The notes: generated by a model from the letters alone, not told the origin. A DNA stretch of 5,354 nt from Dehalococcoidia bacterium (GCA_004375725.1 SOKS01000099.1:1-5354), one strand, 5' to 3'; counted from the first letter of the stretch, positions 1-5,354 are shown. Program-made: numbers and translations.

Positions 1-21
1 TGTTTATGCAGTTCTTTATCA

Positions 22-1008
22 TCATTTAGTAAAAAGATTATCAATCGGACTAAACCTTTGATGTGCCTTCACAGCATCATCCGCGTTCAAACTTTGAAGG
101 TATCGTTGTGTCATCGCCAGTGTGGTATGACCAAGAAGATACTGAAGACTGAAAACATCACCACCGGCGCGTAGAAAGCTGATTGCGAAGGTGTGGCGCA
201 GACGGTGGACATGAACGCCTTGTATATCCGCCCGTTTGCCAAGTCGCCGAACCATAAGTTTTATGCCGGTAACGTCCAGCGGTTCGCCACTACGATTGAC
301 CAGTAACTTATCGCTATCACTTCTTCGGTACAGCGTTGCGTACTTCCACAATGCCTTTTGTGTCTTCGTGCCAATTCGGACAACGCGTTGCTTGTTACCC
401 TTACCATGTCTAACTAAGATAGACCCGGTATTCATGTCAATATCGTCAAGCCGCAGATTCGCTAACTCAAAGACTCTCAGACCGGTATCAATTAGCATCA
501 TTAAGATTATCCGGTTTCTAATGTCCAGAAACGACTTTGACGAACACCTGGTAAGCAACACTTCAACTTCGGTCGGTTTCAGCGCTTGAACGACCTTCTG
601 ATTCATTTTGGGCGGTTTCAGCCGCGCCGTGGGATTATCGCCGATGAATTCTTCCCGTTTGAGCCAGCCGAAGAATGCGCTTAAAATGTGGTAATAATGA
701 TTCACGGTTGACTCGGACGCCGGCTTTCTGGCGCTGGTCGAACCGCTACCCCAACGGTTAGATTGACTGGACAAGTACCATAAGAAATGGCGGATATGAT
801 TAGCTGTTATCTTCTGCGGTTCATCCGGGTAACCGCTATGTTGACAGAACCAGAGGAAACACGCTAATCTATATTGGTAGTTCGCTATCGTCGCTGTTGA
901 CTTCGATTCACAGCGGCAATTTAATAGGTAACCCTGAACCAACGATTCTAGGCTGGTGACGGAAGCGTAATCTTCCAAAAGAATGCGCTCATTAGGTTGA
1001 CTTTTCAT
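22..1008 (-). CDS. Tyrosine recombinase / phage-type site-specific integrase
   Basis: A 328-residue tyrosine recombinase of XerC/XerD-like size, expected to cut and rejoin DNA through a 3'-phosphotyrosine intermediate during integration or excision. The N-terminal SAM-like (core-binding) domain spans about residues 15-125 and the catalytic domain about 145-315. The catalytic set is complete: R178 in TGLRVFEL, K203 in HGKGNK, H268 and R271 in HRLRH, H294 in LLGHTT and nucleophile Y303 in TQRY. The ending, with GGDVFSLQYLLGH and a final SPIDNL stretch, resembles phage and transposon integrases more than housekeeping Xer proteins. The open frame continues upstream to 1188, but that part is antisense to tRNA-Thr and tuf. 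The ATG at 1008-1006 was chosen because AAGG (1020-1017) lies 8 bases before it; the ATG at 1014 would leave only 2. The stop is TGA. No lesion is seen, so it is probably functional; its target site is unknown. Confidence 0.93.
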   Translation of the reverse strand: MKSQPNERILLEDYASVTSLESLVQGYLLNCRCESKSTATIANYQYRLACFLWFCQHSGYPDEPQKITANHIRHFLWYLSSQSNRWGSGSTSARKPASESTVNHYYHILSAFFGWLKREEFIGDNPTARLKPPKMNQKVVQALKPTEVEVLLTRCSSKSFLDIRNRIILMMLIDTGLRVFELANLRLDDIDMNTGSILVRHGKGNKQRVVRIGTKTQKALWKYATLYRRSDSDKLLVNRSGEPLDVTGIKLMVRRLGKRADIQGVHVHRLRHTFAISFLRAGGDVFSLQYLLGHTTLAMTQRYLQSLNADDAVKAHQRFSPIDNLFTK

Positions 1009-1025
1009 AAACATTACCTTAAAAT
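997..1025 (+). promoter_or_regulatory. Candidate sigma-70 promoter for tRNA-Thr-tuf
   Basis: The -35 box TTGACT (997-1002) and -10 box TAAAAT (1020-1025) each match consensus at five of six positions and are separated by exactly 17 bases. The predicted start near 1032 would give a leader of about 9 nt before tRNA-Thr, normal for a stable RNA promoter. The -35 box lies inside codons 3-4 of the oppositely oriented integrase and the -10 box covers part of its ribosome binding region, so the two genes share this DNA. It is the best promoter candidate seen for the tRNA-Thr-tuf-rpmG-secE-nusG-rplK-rplA run. Seen in sequence only; no transcript evidence. Confidence 0.7.
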
Positions 1026-1040
1026 TAGCTTTGTAATTAT

Positions 1041-1114
1041 GCCCACATAGCTCAGTTCGGTAGAGCACGTTCTTGGTAAGAACGGGGTCACCAGTTCGAA
1101 TCTGGTTGTGGGCT
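1041..1114 (+). tRNA. tRNA-Thr (anticodon GGU)
   Basis: A complete cloverleaf can be drawn: 7-bp acceptor stem (1041-1047 with 1107-1113, all Watson-Crick), 4-bp D stem (1050-1053 with 1063-1066), 5-bp anticodon stem (1068-1072 with 1080-1084), 5-nt variable loop (1085-1089) and 5-bp T stem (1090-1094 with 1102-1106) closing the loop TTCGAAT. The anticodon loop TTGGTAA puts GGT at 1075-1077, which reads ACC and ACU threonine codons. The discriminator base would be T at 1114, and the following bases CGG show that CCA is not encoded and must be added enzymatically. The gene ends 21 bp before tuf, as with thrT-tufB in enterobacteria, so tRNA and tuf mRNA are probably cut from a joint transcript. 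Confidence 0.96.
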
Positions 1115-1135
1115 CGGTAGAAAACGGAGGTTGAA

Positions 1136-2341
1136 ATGGCAAAACAGAAATTCGAAAGAACCAAGCCACATTTAAACGTGGGGACCATCGGTCATGTTGA
1201 CCACGGTAAAACAACGCTGACATCAGCAATTACGCTGACGCTGTCCAAGGCAATAGGTACCACCAGTTTCCGTGCCTTTGATTCCATTGATAATGCTCCG
1301 GAGGAAAAGGCGCGTGGTCTGACCATTGCCATCGCCCACATTGAATATGAGACGGAAAAGCGACATTATGCGCACATCGACTGCCCGGGTCATGCTGACT
1401 ACATCAAGAACATGATTACCGGTGCCGCTCAGATGGACGGTGCCATTCTGGTGGTCAGCGCTCCTGACGGCCCGATGCCGCAAACCAAAGAGCACGTTCT
1501 CCTGGCGCGTCAGGTGTTGGTGCCACGAATTGTCGTAGCCTTAAATAAAGTAGATGCCATGGAGGATGAGGAGCTTCTGGAGCTGGTGGAGATGGAGGTG
1601 AGGGAGTTGCTCAGCAACTACGAGTTTCCGGGAGACGAGATACCGGTGGTGCGGGTAAGCGCTCTCAAGGCGCTGGAATGCGGCTGCGGCAAACGGGAAT
1701 GCCAGTGGTGTGGACAGATACTGAAATTGATGGATGCCGTTGATGATTATATCCCGATTCCGGTCCGACCCAAGGACCAGCCGTTCCTGATGGCTGTGGA
1801 AGATGTCTTCAGCATCAAAGGCCGCGGCACGGTGCCCACCGGCAGGGTGGAACGCGGGGTAATCAAGGGGGGAGATGAGGTTGAAATCGTGGGTCTGCAC
1901 CACGAGCCGAAAAAGGTGGTGGCGACCAGTCTGGAGATGTTCCACAAGACGCTGGACTATGCCGAGCCCGGTGATGCGGTAGGCATTTTGCTCCGGGGCG
2001 TGGAGCGGGAAGACATTGAGCGCGGTCAGGTACTGGCGGCTCCCGGTTCGATCAAACCGCATACCTATGCTGAAGCCAATGTCTATGTATTGAAGAAAGA
2101 GGAAGGCGGCAGGCATACGCCATTCTTCAATGGCTATAAACCGCAGTTCTTCCTCCAGACCACCGATGTTACCGGGTCCATCGAGCTCCCCGAGGGCGTG
2201 GAGATGGTGATGCCCGGTGACAATATCACCATGAAGATAAAGCTCATTTATCCCGTGGCGATGGAGCAGGGCCTGCGCTTTGCTATCCGTGAAGGCGGCA
2301 AGACGGTAGGGTCCGGTACCATCAGTAAAATAATAGAGTAG
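1136..2341 (+). CDS. tuf: Translation elongation factor EF-Tu
   Basis: GTPase that delivers aminoacyl-tRNA to the ribosomal A site in the cytoplasm. The 401 residues cover all three EF-Tu domains. In the G domain are P-loop GHVDHGKT (19-26), switch I with RGLT (Mg-binding T63), DCPGH (82-86, catalytic H86), NKVD (137-140, where most EF-Tu have NKCD) and SALKAL (175-180). The beta-barrel domains start near 211 and 308, and the protein ends in the usual GTISKIIE-type tail. Just after the G5 loop, residues 182-192 carry C-G-C-x4-C-x2-C in place of the usual acidic linker, giving four clustered cysteines that could bind a metal; I recall similar inserts in Dehalococcoidia EF-Tu. The start is supported by GGAGG (1126-1130) 5 bases before ATG. 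It is preceded by tRNA-Thr and followed 4 bp later by rpmG. Whether a second tuf copy exists cannot be seen here. Confidence 0.98.
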   Translation: MAKQKFERTKPHLNVGTIGHVDHGKTTLTSAITLTLSKAIGTTSFRAFDSIDNAPEEKARGLTIAIAHIEYETEKRHYAHIDCPGHADYIKNMITGAAQMDGAILVVSAPDGPMPQTKEHVLLARQVLVPRIVVALNKVDAMEDEELLELVEMEVRELLSNYEFPGDEIPVVRVSALKALECGCGKRECQWCGQILKLMDAVDDYIPIPVRPKDQPFLMAVEDVFSIKGRGTVPTGRVERGVIKGGDEVEIVGLHHEPKKVVATSLEMFHKTLDYAEPGDAVGILLRGVEREDIERGQVLAAPGSIKPHTYAEANVYVLKKEEGGRHTPFFNGYKPQFFLQTTDVTGSIELPEGVEMVMPGDNITMKIKLIYPVAMEQGLRFAIREGGKTVGSGTISKIIE

Positions 2342-2345
2342 TTTT

Positions 2346-2513
2346 ATGGCGAAAAAAGGTGAAGCAAGGGTTATAATCCACCTCGCCTGTACCGAGTGCA
2401 GGGAGAGAACATATACGACGACTAAAAATCGTAGGAACGACTCTCAGCGACTGGAGTTGAACAAGTACTGCCCTCGTTGCCGTACGGTGCGACTTCATCG
2501 AGAGGGTAAGTAG
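2346..2513 (+). CDS. rpmG: 50S ribosomal protein L33
   Basis: A 55-codon reading frame encoding a basic protein of normal L33 length, a component of the large subunit near the E site. The body shows the family pattern: a beta strand ending in LACTECRERTY, then TTKNRRND, LELNKYCPRC and a basic tail ending HREGK. Cysteines C15, C18, C42 and C45 form two CxxC pairs, making this the zinc-binding (C+) type of L33. The gene begins 4 bp after the tuf stop and has no convincing Shine-Dalgarno sequence (only GAG-rich bases inside the end of tuf), so translation is probably coupled to tuf. The order tuf-rpmG-secE-nusG is standard in many bacteria and supports the assignment. Confidence 0.96.
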   Translation: MAKKGEARVIIHLACTECRERTYTTTKNRRNDSQRLELNKYCPRCRTVRLHREGK

Positions 2514-2536
2514 TACGGTATGCTGGAGAGGTAAGG

Positions 2537-2755
2537 ATGCCTGCGGCACATCATTCGGCAACGACCAGACGTTCACGAATTAGGTTCATCGGCGAGATTA
2601 TCACCGAGTTGAAAAAGGTGGTTTGGCTCTCCAGACGAGAGGTCCTTTATTTATCAACTCTGGTGCTGGTCATTTCGTTAACTGCCGGGCTGATACTGGG
2701 GGCAATTGACTACGGTTTTTCCGCCCTCGTCGAAAACGTTTTAGTAGGCCGCTAA
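2537..2755 (+). CDS. secE: Preprotein translocase subunit SecE
   Basis: The essential small membrane subunit that clamps SecY in the SecYEG protein-export channel. The protein has 72 residues and is of the short, single-span type usual outside enterobacteria. A basic N-terminal stretch (residues 1-15) leads into the amphipathic helix with the family motif ELKKVVWLSRRE (24-35), followed by one hydrophobic segment at about 37-59 and a short tail ending ENVLVGR. The basic side before the span predicts a cytoplasmic N terminus. GGAGAGG at 2525-2531 lies 5 bases before the ATG. It sits between rpmG and nusG, its usual place. Confidence 0.95.
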   Translation: MPAAHHSATTRRSRIRFIGEIITELKKVVWLSRREVLYLSTLVLVISLTAGLILGAIDYGFSALVENVLVGR

Positions 2756-2828
2756 ACGCTCATTTACGCCGATGACCACAGAGAAGAGCGCATCATACGC
2801 AAGCCAAATAGGACTGGTGAGGTAATTC

Positions 2829-3362
2829 GTGGCGAATAACGGAACAAACTGGTATGTCATCCACACCTACTCGGGTTATGAAGAGCGGGTGCAGAAGAAC
2901 TTGGAGCAGCGGCGCAACTCGATGGATGCCGTTGAGGAGATACTGAAGGTCGTGATACCTACCGAGGACGAAATCGAAGTTAAGAATGGCCAGAGGCGTA
3001 CCGTGACCAAAAAAATACTGCCCGGATACGTCCTGGTGCAGATGAGGATGACCGATAAGAGCTGGAGTGTGGTGCGGAATACCCCCGGCGTTACCGGCTT
3101 TGTGGGGAGTGGGGGCAAGCCAACGCCACTACAGGAGGATGAGGTTGGCAAGATTTTAAAGCAGATGGAATCCGAGGCGCCCAAGGTGAAGGTTGGATTC
3201 CGTCGCGGGCAGAGTGTCCGGGTCAGCGATGGCCCGTTTATCGATTTTGTTGGCGTGGTGGACGAACTCAATACCGAGAAGGGCAAGGTCAAAGTACTGC
3301 TGTCCCTTTTCGGCCAGGAAACACCGGTGGAACTCGACTTTTTGCAGGTGGAAAAACTTTAG
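2829..3362 (+). CDS. nusG: Transcription termination/antitermination factor NusG
   Basis: NusG binds the RNA polymerase clamp to modulate pausing and links polymerase to Rho or the ribosome. The 177 residues are the usual size. The NGN domain runs from about residue 7 (NWYVIHTYSGYEERV) to 115 and includes LPGYVLVQM and NTPGVTGFVG, the polymerase-contacting region. The KOW domain occupies about 123-177, with GQSVRVSDGPF and the end VELDFLQVEKL. The start codon is GTG: an in-frame TAA at 2823-2825 excludes any upstream start, and no ATG occurs before the conserved W8-Y9. A GGTGAGG-like ribosome binding site lies at 2816-2822. The 73-bp gap after secE shows no clear promoter or terminator, so it is probably cotranscribed with secE, rplK and rplA. 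Confidence 0.97.
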   Translation: MANNGTNWYVIHTYSGYEERVQKNLEQRRNSMDAVEEILKVVIPTEDEIEVKNGQRRTVTKKILPGYVLVQMRMTDKSWSVVRNTPGVTGFVGSGGKPTPLQEDEVGKILKQMESEAPKVKVGFRRGQSVRVSDGPFIDFVGVVDELNTEKGKVKVLLSLFGQETPVELDFLQVEKL

Positions 3363-3380
3363 ATAGCTTGAGGAGATAAT

Positions 3381-3806
3381 ATGGCAAAGAAGGTCAAGGC
3401 GATAATCAAGTTGCAGATTCCTGCCGGCCAGGCAAATCCGGCGCCGCCGGTCGGTCCGGCACTGGGTCAGCACGGGATCAATATCATGGCGTTCTGCAAG
3501 GAATACAATGACCGCACTGCCTCGCAGGCCGGCTCTATTGTGCCGGTGGAGATCACCGTCTTTGAGGACAGGTCATTCACCTTTATCACCAAGACCCCCC
3601 CCGCCGCCGACCTGCTTAAAAAAGCGCTCGGTGTGGAGAAGGGGAGCGGCAGTACCGCTCATGAGGAAGTAGGCACGCTTTCCCGCGACAAGTTACGCGA
3701 GATCGCCCAGGTTAAAGGCAAAGACCTGAGCGCCAACAGTATAGAAGAGGCGGAAAAAATTATTGCCGGTACCGCCAGAAGTATGGGAATCAAGGTAGAA
3801 CAGTAA
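3381..3806 (+). CDS. rplK: 50S ribosomal protein L11
   Basis: L11 binds the GTPase-associated region of 23S rRNA at the stalk base, where EF-Tu and EF-G act. The length, 141 residues, is the family standard. The N-terminal domain (1-71) carries the conserved proline-rich segment PAPPVGPALGQHGINIM (20-36), the area bound by thiostrepton-type antibiotics, with prolines 20, 22 and 23 intact; KTPPAADLLKKA (71-82) links to the C-terminal rRNA-binding domain. N-terminal lysines that PrmA usually methylates are present (AKKVK). GAGGAG (3370-3375) is 5 bases before the ATG, and only 18 bp separate the gene from nusG, leaving no room for a long separate leader. rplA follows after 1 bp. Confidence 0.98.
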   Translation: MAKKVKAIIKLQIPAGQANPAPPVGPALGQHGINIMAFCKEYNDRTASQAGSIVPVEITVFEDRSFTFITKTPPAADLLKKALGVEKGSGSTAHEEVGTLSRDKLREIAQVKGKDLSANSIEEAEKIIAGTARSMGIKVEQ

Positions 3807-3807
3807 G

Positions 3808-4521
3808 ATGGCTAAACACGGTAAGAAATACAACGAAGCAGTCCAGGTAATCGAAAAGACAAAAACGTATGCCCCCGAGGAGGCAGTCGAGCTGGCGAAA
3901 AAGGCGGCACACGCCAACTTTGATGAGACCGTAGAGCTGCACCTTCGCATGGGTGTTGACCCGCGCAATGCCACACAACAGGTTCGCGGTGTGGCGCTGC
4001 TGCCCTATGGGCTGGGTAAAAAAGTAAGGGTCCTCGTCTTTGCCCAGGGGGAAGCGGTCAAAGCGGCTGAAACCGCCGGGGCTGACTACGCCGGTGGTGA
4101 TGAACTGGTCAAGAAAATTGAGGATGGCTGGCTGGAATTTGATACCGCCATTGCCACGCCGGAGATGATGAGCAAAGTGGGCAAGCTGGGCAAGATTCTG
4201 GGACGGAAAGGGTTGATGCCCAATCCAAAGTCGGGAACTGTGGTCCCCGCCGAGGACCTGCCCCGCGTTATCGAAGATTCCAGAAAAGGTCGCGTGGAGT
4301 TCAAGCTGGACCGCACCGCCATCATTCACGTGCCGCTGGGCAAAGCCAGCTTTGATAATGAGCAGTTGGTGGGCAATCTGACGGCACTCATCGAAGCGTT
4401 GCTGAAGGCCAAACCCAGTGGTGCCAAGGGGCAATACGTCAGGACAGCCGTGCTGACGACGACCATGGGACCGGGAATAAAACTCGACCTCAAGCCGACC
4501 CTGGAGCTCACCAGCAATTAA
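3808..4521 (+). CDS. rplA: 50S ribosomal protein L1
   Basis: L1 forms the mobile L1 stalk that helps release deacylated tRNA from the E site. The 237 residues span the full two-domain protein. The family signature appears as LGRKGLMPNPKSGTV (131-145), flanked by the expected RGVALLPYGLGKKVRVLVFA (60-79), GADYAGGDELV (91-101) and C-terminal GPGIKLD (221-227). The ATG comes 1 bp after the rplK stop (TAAG-ATG), with only a distant AAGG at 3792-3795, 12 bases away, so translational coupling to rplK is likely. L1 often represses its own operon by binding the mRNA, but I could not recognise a binding site here. The gene ends just before the regulatory gap that precedes rplJ. Confidence 0.98.
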   Translation: MAKHGKKYNEAVQVIEKTKTYAPEEAVELAKKAAHANFDETVELHLRMGVDPRNATQQVRGVALLPYGLGKKVRVLVFAQGEAVKAAETAGADYAGGDELVKKIEDGWLEFDTAIATPEMMSKVGKLGKILGRKGLMPNPKSGTVVPAEDLPRVIEDSRKGRVEFKLDRTAIIHVPLGKASFDNEQLVGNLTALIEALLKAKPSGAKGQYVRTAVLTTTMGPGIKLDLKPTLELTSN

Positions 4522-4527
4522 CGATGG

Positions 4528-4556
4528 TTTACTTTTCCGCTGAAACCGGCTAGAAT
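4528..4556 (+). promoter_or_regulatory. Candidate promoter for rplJ-rplL
   Basis: TTTACT (4528-4533) and TAGAAT (4551-4556) are separated by 17 bases and match the sigma-70 consensus at four and five of six positions. The predicted start near 4563 lies just ahead of the L10-leader-like RNA, giving an untranslated leader of about 165 nt before rplJ. A promoter ahead of rplJ is known in other bacteria such as E. coli. Read-through from the upstream nusG-rplK-rplA genes is also possible because no terminator is seen between rplA and this site. Confidence 0.55.
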
Positions 4557-4562
4557 AAACGA

Positions 4563-4692
4563 GACAACTGAATAGCGTATCCCGAGACAGCGGGTGCCGG
4601 AAACGGCTTAATTAGAGTGCCTGCCGAGGATAGAAAAGAATCCGGATAAACTGGATTTTGATATCCCTGGGCAGCAAGCTCAGGGATTTTTT
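4563..4692 (+). promoter_or_regulatory. Ribosomal protein L10 leader RNA (attenuator)
   Basis: This resembles the L10 leader found ahead of rplJL in many bacteria. Recognisable parts are the CCCG-AGACAG-CGGG element (4581-4594), a 4-bp hairpin with a GAAA tetraloop (4596-4607), and the strongly conserved string CCTGCCGAGG (4620-4629). A further 9-bp hairpin with two G-U pairs (4637-4645 with 4651-4659) lies before the intrinsic terminator. In Bacillus the L10(L12)4 complex binds such a leader and favours termination, holding stalk protein supply to demand. Here 4621-4632 can pair imperfectly with 4662-4674, the 5' arm of the terminator, making it the candidate antiterminator. The family assignment is from memory of the motif; exact limits are uncertain. 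Confidence 0.8.
4663..4692 (+). terminator. Intrinsic terminator (attenuator) upstream of rplJ
   Basis: A 10-bp stem pairs 4663-4672 with 4678-4687 (nine Watson-Crick pairs and one G-U), closed by the 5-nt loop AGCAA and followed by six T (4687-4692, the first of which is in the stem). It lies 35 bp before the rplJ start with no gene in between, so it should act on transcripts entering rplJ rather than end the rplA unit alone. Its position at the end of the L10-leader-like RNA indicates a conditional terminator. Confidence 0.85.
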
Positions 4693-4727
4693 CATGGCCA
4701 GGCAGGATACTCAGGAGGTAATAAGAA

Positions 4728-5252
4728 ATGCCGCGAGAAGAAAAAGTACAGGTTGTTGATGAACTGAGTCAGGTACTTTCGGAATGCAGTATCGGTATCC
4801 TGACCGACTATCGGGGACTGTCAACGGCTGAAATGACCGACCTGCGCCGTAACCTCAGGAACTCAGAGGTCAGGTACCGCGTGGTGAAAAACACACTGGC
4901 CAGGTTTGCCGCGGAAAAGGCGGGTAAAAGCGAGCTGGTCAGCTTTTTCGATGGGCCGGTAGCGATTGCCTTCGGCTATGGAGACATCGTGGCGCCGGCC
5001 AAGATTCTGGCCGATTATATTCGCACGCAGAAATCGACACTTACCATTAAGGGAGGCTTTGCCGGCGACAGGATTTTCACGCTGGTGGATATTGAAAACC
5101 TGGCCGCGTTGCCGTCCACTGAAATACTGCTGGCTAAAATTTTGGCCGGGATACAGAGTCCTATTTACCGTTTGGTCAACAGCCTGGCAAGCCCCATGAG
5201 GGGACTGATGGGGGTACTGCAAGCAAGAGCAAAACAACTGGAAGGAGGATAA
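4728..5252 (+). CDS. rplJ: 50S ribosomal protein L10
   Basis: L10 anchors the L7/L12 dimers to 23S rRNA at the stalk base and, as L10(L12)4, usually represses its own mRNA. The 174 residues fit the family. The N-terminal rRNA-binding domain shows DYRGLSTAEMTDLRRNLR (27-44) followed by VRYRVVKNTLARFA (48-61), then the GPVAIAFGYGD stretch (76-86). The C-terminal part from about 140, rich in hydrophobic residues (IYRLVNSLASPMRGLMGVL), corresponds to the helix that carries L7/L12 dimers. AGGAGG (4713-4718) lies 9 bases before the ATG. It is preceded by the L10 leader and attenuator and followed 1 bp later by the next start codon, whose GGAGG ribosome binding site lies inside the last codons of this gene. 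Confidence 0.97.
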   Translation: MPREEKVQVVDELSQVLSECSIGILTDYRGLSTAEMTDLRRNLRNSEVRYRVVKNTLARFAAEKAGKSELVSFFDGPVAIAFGYGDIVAPAKILADYIRTQKSTLTIKGGFAGDRIFTLVDIENLAALPSTEILLAKILAGIQSPIYRLVNSLASPMRGLMGVLQARAKQLEGG

Positions 5253-5253
5253 T

Positions 5254-5354
5254 ATGGCAGAAGAGAAAGAGGCAAAAGCGACACCGGAAACTACCGAAGC
5301 TGAAGCGGAAGTAAAAGAACCGCCCGCTGCGGAAAAGGAAGCCGAGGCCGCACC
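5254..5354 (+). CDS. rplL: Partial CDS, probable 50S ribosomal protein L7/L12 with acidic N-terminal extension
   Basis: The frame opens with ATG 1 bp after rplJ, has GGAGG at 5244-5248, 5 bases before it, and stays open to the window end (33 full codons plus two bases). By position it should be rplL, the stalk protein that recruits translation GTPases. The visible residues do not look like the normal start, where the helical dimerisation domain begins almost at once: 11 of 33 are Glu, 10 Ala, 4 Lys, 3 Pro and 3 Thr, with no aromatic residue. This may be an N-terminal extension ahead of a normal L7/L12, or a different gene inserted here. The family core is outside the window, so the name rests on context. 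Confidence 0.6.
   Translation, partial: MAEEKEAKATPETTEAEAEVKEPPAAEKEAEAA

Larger units (their letters stand above)
1..1040. mobile_element. Probable end of an integrative element abutting tRNA-Thr
   Basis: This is inferred from a complete tyrosine recombinase gene next to a tRNA gene, a standard arrangement for integrated phages, ICEs and genomic islands. The stretch is lower in GC than the tuf-rpl block to its right and sits where a conserved housekeeping cluster begins. Only the integrase end would be in the window; no cargo gene, excisionase or second attachment site is visible. The right limit at 1040 is a guess placed at the first base before the tRNA. I found no direct repeat within the window that could be an att core, so a solitary, fixed chromosomal recombinase is an alternative. 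Confidence 0.4.

Noticed and set aside
236..589. A 117-codon + strand frame.
   Set aside because: It lies wholly antisense to the integrase catalytic domain, shows no family motif and has no sensible context.
1..1114. Direct repeat of tRNA-Thr sequence that would mark an attachment site.
   Set aside because: No repeat of useful length was found by eye within the window; the partner site, if any, would lie outside it.
1009..1188. The integrase frame stays open upstream, adding about 60 residues.
   Set aside because: The extra part is antisense to tRNA-Thr and the start of tuf, and the ATG at 1008 has a well-placed AAGG; family members need no such extension.
1541..2116. A 191-codon - strand frame.
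   Set aside because: It is antisense to tuf; such frames are common opposite GC-rich conserved genes, and the protein has no recognisable domain.
2514..2536. A tRNA-Trp gene between rpmG and secE, as found in many bacteria.
   Set aside because: The gap is only 23 bp and holds the secE ribosome binding site.
2706..2734. TTGACT at 2706-2711 as a promoter for nusG.
   Set aside because: No -10-like hexamer lies 16-18 bases downstream, and the box sits inside secE coding sequence.
3363..3380. An L1-binding operator ahead of rplK.
   Set aside because: Only 18 bp separate nusG and rplK and no L1-site-like stem was recognisable; a site overlapping coding sequence cannot be excluded by eye.
3790..4434. 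A 214-codon - strand frame.
   Set aside because: It is antisense to rplA, whose sequence is plainly the conserved one, and no promoter or ribosome binding site supports it.

Overview
The window suggests a bacterial chromosome, most likely a Chloroflexota (Dehalococcoidia-like) genome. That placement rests on gene order and on a cysteine-bearing insert in EF-Tu that I associate with this group from memory; it was not tested by a search. The right-hand 4.3 kb is a conserved translation/transcription block on the + strand: tRNA-Thr(GGU), tuf, rpmG, secE, nusG, rplK, rplA, rplJ and the first codons of a probable rplL cut by the window end. The left 1 kb is a different kind of DNA: a complete tyrosine recombinase on the - strand, lower in GC (29 of 60 bases at 61-120 against 40 of 60 at 1801-1860 inside tuf).

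Layout. Positions 22-1008 (-) hold the integrase with a full R-K-H-R-H-Y catalytic set. It starts only 32 bp from the 5' end of tRNA-Thr, so the window probably contains one end of an integrative element whose body lies beyond position 1. A near-consensus promoter (TTGACT-N17-TAAAAT, 997-1025) faces right towards tRNA-Thr and tuf; its -35 box is embedded in codons 3-4 of the integrase. tRNA-Thr (1041-1114) is 21 bp upstream of tuf (1136-2341). rpmG (2346-2513), too short for many gene callers, follows 4 bp later, then secE (2537-2755), nusG (2829-3362, GTG start), rplK (3381-3806) and rplA (3808-4521), with short gaps and no intrinsic terminator seen between them.

The only long gene-free stretch, 4522-4727, is regulatory. 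It contains a good candidate promoter (TTTACT-N17-TAGAAT), an RNA resembling the ribosomal protein L10 leader, and an intrinsic terminator (10-bp stem plus six T) ahead of rplJ. A conserved-looking segment of the leader can pair with the 5' arm of the terminator, which gives a simple attenuation switch by which the L10-L12 complex could limit its own synthesis.

Together the genes supply elongation (EF-Tu with a tRNA substrate beside it), the ribosomal stalk and its base (L10, L11, L7/L12), the L1 stalk (L1), L33, the transcription elongation factor NusG and the translocase subunit SecE. No new multi-gene system is visible. The points that deserve a second look are the integrase/tRNA-Thr/tuf promoter junction, the four-cysteine insert in EF-Tu, the attenuator before rplJ, and the acidic low-complexity start of the presumed rplL.
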